Assembly: GCA_944472155.2 (NCBI GenBank)
Contig: OX235277.1
Span: 14,952,804-15,016,803 of the forward strand
Source of the DNA: Trichobilharzia szidati
Lineage: Eukaryota > Platyhelminthes > Trematoda > Strigeidida > Schistosomatidae
DNA: 64,000 nucleotides
Direction: 5' to 3'
Shown here piece by piece: positions 38,401 to 48,700 of the stretch. The translations under genes were made by a program, and so were the position numbers. The notes below the pieces were generated by a model. It searched no databases. It worked only from the letters and a program-made list of their open reading frames with translations, and was not told the DNA's origin. Within the stretch, counting starts at the first letter, position 1. Each line of letters opens with the position of its first letter.

Positions 38401-38639
38401 TACTTCATGGGAAGCTTCAAAAATTGCACGACCAATTATTTTTTATTGTCAAAATTCACATAATTACTATTGTTGAAAAATTACTTTCATACCTATACTG
38501 TACTACTGATTATCAACAGCAAGTAGTATCATTCTACACTTTGAGTGAAATTTCATGCTAATCTAGCCATCATGATTGTTGACATTTTACTTGATCTGCA
38601 GTAATTACTCTTTTATACTTCAGAGCTGTCTGCACATTA

Positions 38640-39060
38640 TTATCTATTTCTGTTCCACCCTTTGTTGATCATTCTCTATTCTGATCCTTTAGGTAGATGT
38701 CAATGAGTGCTTTCTTCGTCTTACATTGAAAACAACAAAGAATAACAATAATTCAAAATAGGTTTCATGTGAATAATAATATCAATCAATGAAAAGCCAT
38801 TGCAAATAATGATAACGTGATGCTTACTTACGATTAATATAACGAAGTGAAGAATCGGAGAAGTTTATTCTATGAAAACTGTCTCCTTCTCAGTGAAAAA
38901 TATGAACATTCAGCAGGAAAGCGCGGAATTCAAAAGTGCAGTAGTGTGGTTTTTCCGTCAGTATTGTCACCATGCATTTATTCGCTTTGATGAATTTGAA
39001 TGAAGCGAGAACAACGATGGTGTGCAAAATAATATGGTAACATCATTCATTTTATTGGCT
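38640..39060 (-). repeat. Mobile repeat X, inverted copy
   Basis: It is the reverse complement of 24365-24815 with many scattered differences. It interrupts the type 2 Penelope-like RT just after the MGSP-like block, whereas in the parallel upstream fragment X lies on the other side of the RT motif. Confidence 0.6.
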
Positions 39061-39062
39061 TT

Positions 39063-39340
39063 TATCTCAATTAAATTTGTTATATATTAATATTGCATCC
39101 ATTGGCCTCCAATTGACACTACATCAACCTGGCGATACATTTTGTTGTCAAATTGGAATTTTGCATCCTTTGTACATAATCCAAAATGCTGCACAAATTG
39201 TAGTTTTGTGAGAGGAAGAAGATTAATGTGTTGACAGATGATTTCTATAGTCTCATGCAGAGTGATCTGCGTGAATAGAGAAGTCACATCAAACGAAACC
39301 ATGATTATGTCATGTTAATTTATTTGATTCTCCTCTCCAA
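39063..39340 (-). mobile_element. Penelope-like RT fragment, type 2 (upstream of unit C)
   Basis: A 71-codon open frame at 39302-39087 reads MVSFDVTSLFTQITLHETIE, then FGLCTKDAKFQFDNKMYRQV. It continues into a damaged G.AMGSP block and meets repeat X. It is parallel to 23960-24360 but in better condition. Confidence 0.65.
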
Positions 39341-39344
39341 CAAA

Positions 39345-39785
39345 TTGGAAAATGTCTTTCAGATTATGTTCACCTAGACTTCTTCTGACAGGTTCTTACC
39401 TATTGGCTCGCCAGACATCAGCTTCATTGAAGTATGAATTCACCATTGATATCATTGTTGTCATTAGGCAATTCTTTTCATTTTCTCTTTCATCATTTTG
39501 TTTTGGGTGTTTTATTAGTTGTATATTCTTTCGTTGTTGAGTCTTTCTGTTGACGTATAGCTGAACGAAGTAATTTTGTTGGATTGTGTGCGATGTCAAT
39601 TGTTAAAGGTTTGAAGAGTCTTGCAGTGATTTCTGAGAATGTCCCTCACATATACTAAGGCAATTTTCTCTGTGTTTTCCTTGAGGGCATTTGATTTGCT
39701 GAGTTTTCATGCGAATATATGTCTTTTGACGGAATTCCGTGCATTCCGAGTTTTGGAAGACACCCATATAATATCTTTCTTCAAT
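39345..39785. other. Spacer between Penelope-like fragments
   Basis: A minus-strand open frame at 39599-39396 is rich in N, K and Q, with no recognised family. It could be part of either flanking element. Confidence 0.25.
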
Positions 39786-39789
39786 ATTC

Positions 39790-40200
39790 CTTAAGGTGAG
39801 AGTGCCTCAATGGGTCCTGGCGATCTCTAGTAGTGTTTTTTAACAATTTTTTCTTGGATGTTATTGGATTTCTGATTTTGTAATTGATATTTCGGTCCAT
39901 GTAAGCTGATTTCATATAAACTTGTCTCTCTAATTCTTCTGTAGTTTATCGCCTGCCTAAGTAGTATTAAAAAGGATTTCATTCTCAGATTCCTCTTTTC
40001 TTGTGATTTTGATGGCGTTTATGACATTGGTTATTAAGTTGTGAGTTTTATGCAACTCTTTTCTTTTGAGTATAGCGAATGTGTCGTCCACGTAGCACAT
40101 CCAAATTTTAGGTTTGACCTTTGGTGAGATTCCGTCTTCGATTCCTTGTGTCACTGCTTCTGCAATCAAACCTGGTTCTTCAAACACACATCAGTAATGT
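39790..40200 (-). mobile_element. Penelope-like RT fragment, type 1 (upstream of unit C)
   Basis: The 76-codon frame 40187-39957 holds LIAEAVTQGIEDG, CYVDDTFAILKRKELHK (catalytic YVDD) and INAIKITRKEESENE, then a stop. Homology continues shifted to about 39800. It is parallel to 24900-25790, but its 5' half is missing, replaced by the tRNA-like relic at 40309. Confidence 0.65.
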
Positions 40201-40308
40201 AAGAAACATGAACCGCGAATTGATTTCAGTACCGGAGGATATGTCTCGTTCAATCAAGCTGATTATCGCAGACGGATGCAAACCAACTTGTCATGACAAA
40301 GTTGACAT

Positions 40309-40386
40309 ATGCGTTGCTGACACAGCGTATAGGAATGTCGCTGACCATGCATATGGCCTTGTGCTCAATCACCTGCCGACGCACAC
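40309..40386 (+). repeat. Relic of the tRNA-like SINE segment
   Basis: GCTGACCATGCATATGG and CTGCCGACGCAC match 34690-34733 of the 5S/tRNA-like SINE, and the start ATGCGTTGCTG matches its 5' stem. Box B is mutated (GTGCTCAATC). Confidence 0.45.
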
Positions 40387-40879
40387 TTGATATCAATAGT
40401 TGGCCAGCGAACTTTGGCCTGCAGGTATCACATGCTGAAAATTCCATACTCATATCAAACCTTATATGGGGAGTCAACGTCTATTCGATATAAGGTGGAA
40501 AATATATATATTTGTTTGTAATATTATTCAGTCTATATGTGTTTGTTGTGACTCTGGAGGACGTAAAGTCAGTCTGTACCTATGCACATGAAGCATCCAC
40601 AAATTATGATGTCATATAACATCGATACTCCATTTACACAAATCTGCAAAAATATTTGGAGCTGAGAATGCTCAGAAAAATCACTTCATAACATCAGCAG
40701 TACATACTTGATTTCTGATTTCCTTATGGATCAATGGATGGCACCTTATGTGTTACTTGATAGCATTATACTACTTCATGAGATTGCCTCAAGAATAATA
40801 TGCATAACAAAGTTTAACTTAGATACATATTGCTTCATTCAAAAGAATGAGTACACAAGTTGTGAAAGTTAATCCTGTC

Positions 40880-42212
40880 AATGCAAGAACTGGCACGGAA
40901 TTATGCTCCTGTCCATCCCAAGCAAAATACTAAGCCGCATCATCATGGAGAGAGTCAAACATGCCCACCTGGATGAAAAACTTCGACCGGAACAGGCTGG
41001 ATTCAGGAGAAACAATTCATGCATTGATCAGATTGCCACATTACGGATTATCACTGAACAAAGCCTGAAATAGCAGTCACCTCTCTATCCCAACAACATC
41101 GACTTTGAAAAGGCCTTCGCCAGCGTCGATCGAGAGGTGCTTTGGCAACTACTTCGCTACTATGAAGTGCCACCGACAATTATACATCTCATCCAACAGT
41201 TGTATGACAATGCTGCATGCCAAGTAATCCACAACGGGAAACTTACGGAACCCTTCGAAGTGAGGACAGGAGTAAGACAAGGCTGCCTACTACCGCCAAT
41301 GATTTTCCTGATTGCAGTAGACTGGATAATGCGACACACAGCGGACAATGAGGAAACAGGCATAAAGTGGACACACACAAAAACTTGGAGGATCTGGACT
41401 TCGCCGATGACGTATATATGTCTGATTTCCCACAAACTGTAAGATATGCAAGCGAAAAGCAACAAGTTGGCAGAAGAAGCATCAAAGATAGGACTTCAGG
41501 TGAACAAAGAGAAAACAGAGGTGATGGAGATTCCTGGCCAACACCAACAGCATCAACAACAAAAGACAACTATCAGGATAAATGGGAGGAACCTGAGAGA
41601 AACCTCTTTTACCTACCTGGGAAGCATCGTCTCAACTACAGGCGGAACTGACGAGGATATCAAAGCAGGAATCAGGAAAGCAAGATAATCTTTCACTACT
41701 TCCAAGCCTGTGTGGAGGTCAACAGCACTCAGCATCAAAAATAAGATCCGGAATTTTAACTCCAATGTGAAGTCAGTGCTATTATACGGATCAGAGACTT
41801 GGCGCGTCATAAAGAGCATCTCAAACAAACTGCAGAACTTCATTAACAGTTGTCTTCGCTCAATACTCAAGATCAGATAGCTAGAAAAGATCAGCAACAG
41901 TAATCTTTGAGAGTGAACCAACCAGGAACCGATTGTGAAACAAATAGGCAGAAGGAAATGGAGAAGGATTAGCCATACTCTGAAGAAACCATCAAGCGAC
42001 ATCACTAGACAAGCCCTTGAGTGGAAAATGAAAGGGAAGCTGCCAGTTGGTGGTCAGTGCAAGGGTGACTTGGAGAAGGTCATGTGAAGAGGAGATGAAA
42101 ACGTGTAGGCAGATATGCAGCCAGGTGAAGACTCTAGCAGAGAACCGAACTCAATGGAGACGCACGGCTGAAGCCCTATGTTCCTCTAGGAATTAAAGGA
42201 TATAATAATAAT
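40880..42212 (+). mobile_element. 5'-truncated RTE-like LINE (SR2-type), reverse transcriptase to 3' end
   Basis: Read through frameshifts, it carries, in order: SRIIMERVKHAHLDEKLRPE, EQAGFRRNNSCIDQIATL, DFEKAFASVDREVLW, VRTGVRQGCLLPPMIFL, LDFADDVYM (catalytic box), KTEVMEIPGQ, YLGSIVSTTGGTDEDI, NKLQNFINSCLRSILKI, and RRKWRRISHTLKKP. It ends in a TATGTTCCTCTAGGAATTAAA block and (ATA)n. These are standard RTE features. Stops and shifts make it dead. The matching position in front of unit B (near 26350) is empty, so insertion followed the duplication. Confidence 0.8.
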
Positions 42213-42690
42213 AGTGTATATATATTCTGCTTATTAAAGCCTAATTAGATGCTGGGCTCATGATGTGGTGACTGAACAAGCTCACAAGTAACAGCAGTAA
42301 TTCATCGATGGTATACAATATTTTGATGTTTCGAGGTTTACAAACGTCACATGCATTTTTTACGCCCTATTTGCATAGAACGATCGATTTAGTGTAGGAC
42401 GTCATTTTGTACTTGTGCGATAAAAAATAATATTGAAATGAAATTATTATCATAATATCTTTCTCTCTAACTTGTTTATGGTTTTGTTTTGATGTGAATC
42501 TTGTTTTCTTGTCACTGCGATAGAGATTGCTGTCTGACGGATTGTAAAAATAGTAAGTAAACATGAGCAAGATGAAAGTCAAATATGTAGCAAATGACAT
42601 TTCTTAACAACATTCTGAAAGTTTGCTTTGTTTTATGCTTACCGATTTCTTTGTTGTGATAAAATCTTCTTTCTGTTGTAAACTGAAACT

Positions 42691-42761
42691 TTATTGGTTG
42701 CTTAACGCGAAAACAGCTATTTAAGGGAGGACTTTGATCATTTCTCTCTCTGAGAAGAAAC
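42691..42761 (+). promoter_or_regulatory. Core promoter and leader of gene C
   Basis: A TATTTAA box at 42718-42724 lies 38 bases before the ATG, with ATTGGTTGCTTAACGCGAAAAC ahead. Spacing is exactly that of A and B. Confidence 0.6.
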
Positions 42762-45700
42762 ATGTTTTCGAATTATTTGGTGTATATTTCTCTTTCCTTT
42801 TTCGTTGCTGCTATGCTTGTTAACGGTGAGTATAACAATATTCTAGGTGTTTATATTGCTTTATAACTTTTCGCAAACATTTCCTCTGAAGACGTTTTAC
42901 CATATCATAATTGATTAAAATCACAGTTGAAATCAAGAATTAAAGACAATCGCTAATTAAATGGAATACATCTATGAATTATGAATCGAAATGCGTTAAG
43001 CATGCATCAGTCAAAGAATTCATTTTCAAATACATTCAGTTCAGGTGTGTTCTGTGATATCCTTCAATCATTCATGTTCGCCTCATTGTAGGAAGCGGTT
43101 TGAATTGTGAGTTAAACACTGTTTTGAATTAAAATAATTATTCATTTGTTGCTACACAACACTCAGGTTGAGACTGGATTAGTTCTAGTTCAACTCATGA
43201 AGGCTGAAACTAGGAAATTATTGATTTTAACAAATGAAACTGAATACATTTGTGACAGACACGTTAGTGCATTATATAACCGTTGGACCAAAAAAGAGTA
43301 CGTCCAAATAGATGTATTTTATTATGTAGCTAACACTTTATTCAACTGTTGCAATATGTGAGAATAATATTTCGTTGCCACACATTGACTGTATCACACC
43401 ATCGCAATATCCTTCTTAATATTTATGTTATGCATACAACGACAACGAATACGTGCTTGAAGGACTAGAGTGACACAACAACCAGATTAATTGTGACTGT
43501 GTTGTGTTTACAGTGCACATTCACTCAGGGACATTCAATCTACGTATATAATTTTAGGCAGGCTTTAAAATATAATCACCAAACTATATGAAACCATATT
43601 AAAACACTTTCCAGACTGTTTATCATATAAATCTTCTTCAGCTGAAACCATGTTGAGAAAAAGTGAGTGATGTTTATCGAATATTTGATCTAAGGCTTTC
43701 ATGTGGTTATTACAGAAAGGTATGTCAGCAATAATCATCAAGGATATCCAAAGTTAGGAATACCGTGTTTGCGATCCACAGAAGGGATTTATCAGTCGTC
43801 GAAATTTGTCGTCATTGGAAAAGAGAAATCGTTTTGTCTCCTGATTATGCATTATTGATAGACGGTTCCGCCCTGCGATAACACACATATGTGGGAGACA
43901 CTGCGTCATTACAATTTCAGATGACAGGGCGACTTTTGAAAAGGCTACTGTTGACTGCATTTCTCATCATAATTATGTGTAATACGATTTCAAGTATCCT
44001 AAAAACATTGCCATATTATGAGAACTAGGTAGATGAATCACATCACTGATACAAAAAAAATTGAAAGATTCCCTCGTTACTCATTTTTACATAGAAGCAG
44101 AACAATTTTTTCAATGTGAGTCTATATATGACCTGTAAAATATTTTTTTAATTTGCGTTTTACCCAATAAAATCAGTGAAGGTGCCAACATCAGTATTCT
44201 TTCTGACACTGATTTCATTTCGTTCCTCACGTATGCTAAAAGAAACTTTCATGGATAAAATCGCTAAATTTTTTTTTTGCTGTGTGCTTAAAAATCTCAC
44301 TTCTTCGCCGTTATTTAAATCAAATATGGCATGTATAATATGATAAGTTCAGTGAGTTTGTATGAAACATGTATTTGCGCGAAGTCGAATTAAGCATGAA
44401 GAAACTTGTAGTAGATTATCAGTGTTTGTGAAATTCTAGTTTGCAAGATCTGCAAATAAACAACATGGGATTTAAATTTTGTTTGATAACTGTAAATGAT
44501 TGAATGGTTAACTTCATTTTGATACTGAGAGACCGCGTGTTAAAAAGTCTGACGGCATGTACGGATTTAAGTTTTCTAGAATTACTTGGAACACTTTAAA
44601 CATTTGAAGATGAGCGTCTGTAAAAACATCATTGTTTCTGGTACATATATCACGACAGAGATGTTACCATTCCCGTATGACACTCACTTGTATCAGAAGC
44701 TAGTATTGCTTCTTGATATTTATTGGCTTACAAGACCTAAATAAGAATCTGGCTTGCATTTATGGTGTCATCTGTTAGGAAACATAATGACATGATGATG
44801 TCGTTATTATTTATCTCGCTTTACTGAAGATACAGGGCATATCATTTACTGTCCAAACCAGTTGGCAACATTTCGTTAGACTTAAATGTAAAATCGTATG
44901 TAATTTGTAGCTTGATATAAAATTGCTGTGTGATGAAGACGGGTAAAGTGTCTTCTATAAATTATTGCATAGCGGTAAGACCACGTGAAAATTTTGTTCC
45001 TTTCAGGTGAAAAAGAAGGTGAGTTTATATGCCTTTCTTCTCCTTGTCAGTGGTATGCTGCACAATACAGTTCATCACAGTAAAAAAATGGGCCGTTGTA
45101 CTTGTACGACTTATCACTCATACCCGGAAAAAATGTAATTTACTGTATAAGACTGTGTGACTTAACCAAGACAAATTCTACCCAAATTGGAATTATAGTT
45201 CATCACATTGCACAAGTTTTATTCTTAAATCCATGTTACCTCAATCCTGTCATCACTTCAAATTCTTTGCTGAGACTGCATTCGTGAATCCACTAGTGGC
45301 CACCTTCGCTTTACAGCTGTTGAATGAGAGGTATAAATGTTTTCATCTGTACACTATGCATTTATGAAGCGCCTGTAAATATTCTTTACGCCACTACAAA
45401 GTTTGAATTTCGTGCAAACATGCGACTTATATTAGAGACTGTGTTCTACGATGATGATCCATGATATAAGACAGTTGGAGGCAATCAGCGGGGAGCTTAT
45501 GGCCCATGTTTCATGCTAGCTGGAACTCGTCAGCAAGGCTTATCTGCAACCTTGAAGGAACTGATTTAACTTCTGAGATTCGGACTAGCGTCACCCAATG
45601 CTGCAGACAGAGAAGTAGTCACGTGGTTTCGAATCTCAGAAGAGATATGAGTCCATTCAAGGTTGCAGATATGCCTTGCTGATGAGTGCCAACTAGCAGA

Positions 45701-48700
45701 AAACCTACATCCAAGGCTTTCTGCGGATTGCGTCCAACCACCTTATATCATCACATTTGTGTGCACCATGATGGCGAGTTACCTGAAGTGGTGGTTACAT
45801 TGCAAACCTGACATGACAGAATTCAGTCTGCAACAACGAAAGGATTAGACACGTCACACTAGTTACTAGTGTTCAATCAAACTATGATAAGAATCCACTC
45901 GCGACCTTTCTTTCCTGTATCATTGTTGCTGCTAGACGAATCCAGAAAAACGATTCTTTGCTCCATTGCTGATGAAACCTACGTAAATAGAATCTTTACA
46001 GGCAACATGTTTTACGATCCTTGGCATCTAATTTATTGCAGTGTGTTATGCGAAACCATCAATTTATGAAAAACTTGATGTCTCACTTACAGTAGCTTCT
46101 GTTTTCTAAATAAAACAGACAACCATTCAAACTGGTTCGTCCAATAAAGGCTGTTTCCGAAGCGATTATTTCCTTATATGAATTTCGACGGAAAAATTAA
46201 GAGTGTCTGAAACGAGTAATAAATTTGCGCAACATATGCGGACATTCACATCAAACACGAAATTATCACGCACATTTATCTACAAGGCGACAGAGCGTGA
46301 ATTATTAAAATACATTTGAATAGGGGAAGAATGACAAATGTACCAGTATAATATTAACAAAATGTTTATGTTTTCTATGATTCTTCTCAACTGGTTACGA
46401 TAGAAAACGATATAAAAATATAAATTACAGTATAGATTGGAACATGCATTTTAGATGATGGCAAAGAGAGATCGGTAGAAACTAAGGGTAACATTAGCCA
46501 GGAACGATGTAAGTTGTTAAATAGCTAGGATTGAAAAAGAATGACAACTTTACTGAAATTACATGACCATTGCAAAACAGTCGAGGATGTCAAATATGAG
46601 GTGAAAAAATGACGTCAGACTATGGGGTGAAGAAAAGAAGGAAGTTGATGAAACTGTTTTTAGGTAAATTGTACTTTCCTTCCGAAATCGGACACTAAAG
46701 CAAGATCATTATAATGACAAACAATACATGTAAGCCTTACTGATGTCACTCTTATTTCCTACAATTTATCTCTGTCGTCATAAAAACTGCATTTTCAAAT
46801 TTAGAGTGCAATTTATGTTTTAATGTAAACCATTACATACCCAGTTCAGAGGAATCACAGAAAAATTAAAAACTGAATTCAGATTATGCTGACACGGTTG
46901 TCATTCTTGACTTACTCAAATGTATTGTAATAATTCATGCTTTCTAACCTTCCATATAAATGTGTGTGGTAATTACGTTTTTGATGAGAATATTCGAATA
47001 AGTTGCGCAAGTTTGTCACACTTTTATTATAAGTCACACCTTCTCATGATGAACAGAGAAAATTGTTTTATTTCATCTAACTGAAGGGTAATGTTAAGTG
47101 TTCTACTTCGCATAGACAAAATTGTTTCCATTGTATGTCATCACATCAACTCAATCTTGTTCATCAGTCATTATCTGACTATAAAACAGATGAAGACTGG
47201 CCAATACATACTGAACTGAATGCTGACTGATCATCTTAAGCACGACGGTTTCTAACTGCTATTCATTTTTTGACAAATTTATCAGTTAACATGAACAACA
47301 TTCTAATATCATTGCCAATCATTGAAATTACTTCTGCTGAACTATTTCAGTATATGCAGGCACTGGAAGGAGAGGTAAATTTTTGGAAATTTTTCCAGCA
47401 CCGTCATAGAATATCCAAACATGTGTTATCAAAAATGCAGAAAACATAGTTGTGGTCAACTGTTTTTCGCTGTGAATTTTAACAACTTGACAGTATTCTT
47501 TTTAAAACAGAATAATTCTAGGTTTGATGAGTTAAACTATTGCACGTGCAGAAATTCATAGATAATTCATATGAAACCGGTATTCGTATTAGTAACAGTA
47601 GTATATTTATCTTGAAAAATTTCAATCAGCTCACATTTACTCGAATTCTTTGCAACATGAACACTTTGACCACAAACTGAGGAATATTTTTCGAATGTTA
47701 TCATCTTTCTATAGATACCGGTGTTAGGTGACATTTTATTATTAGCTGAGTGATGGCGAAACACGAAATAATTGCGAAGAGTTACGTCTGTATGTATATG
47801 CTAGAAATACAATGGGAACATCCTCAACAGTCCGTATGCTCCACCTGGATGCCAAGGCATGAGTAACCATAGTAATAAATTAAAGATCTATTCCCAGATA
47901 CTTTAGAAGACAACATTAAAGCAATATTCTGTGTGAAGTAAACACTATCAAGTGTTCAGTGATTATCCTTGAGAAGAATGATTATTAGTTCAGAGGTGAA
48001 CGAAGTTATAAGTAAATTTGTGAGCAGGATTTCTTCACACTTGCTTACTTCTGACGCTAACATTTTTCCTTGTTTTGAATGGTGTCATATGGAAGAGATT
48101 CAAGGTCGATCAACACTTGTCGAAGTGAATTATAATGAAACATTTCAATATCTTTAGCTGGTGTTCAAAAAAGTAAGATTTTTGAAACTTTTCTAGTGTC
48201 GTCGGTTTAGTTACAGGTAAATGGAGTGATGAAATAAGTAAAAATGATGATGTTTGGCCTACTCACTGTTTGAACACTGAATTTGCAAATTGTCCTTTCA
48301 AAGCTACAATATAGTCAAGATTTTTACAGTTTAACCATGGATTATGCATGAATCAGTTGACATATCGTCTGTTCTCGATGACGTAGGTAGTGAAAAATGC
48401 AAACACACCATACTCACTGGGATTCTTCATAACATACTCGCTGAAGAATTGATTTCAGGATTTATCATGATTTCATAGATGCAGCTGTTGGTGACATGTT
48501 ATACATGACGTGATGTTTTAATATAAAAAGTAGTCAAGTCTTTGTGAATAAATTGAAAATGGAATGAGAATGTAGCGGAGAGATAAATGTATCCTTCGAG
48601 GGTCAGCTAATTAACAGTCATGACGGTAAATAGAAGATGCTTTACCATAAGCTGTATAAAGCGAACCCCATGCCACACAACGTTTCTCTATAAAATCAAA

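Larger units (their letters stand above)
45462..45870 (+). repeat. Repeat carrying a foldback and hammerhead-like core (intron 5 of gene C)
   Basis: Relative to unit A, about 200 bp is extra on the 5' side (45462-45668) and contains the left arm of a foldback. From 45668 on it is colinear with 3496-3715, ending with the shared CACGTCACACTAGTTACTAG. GC content is higher than in the intron around it, which suggests an inserted element. Confidence 0.55.

Noticed and set aside
41160..42005. Minus-strand ORFs of 101-130 codons
   Set aside because: They are antisense to the RTE-like reverse transcriptase.
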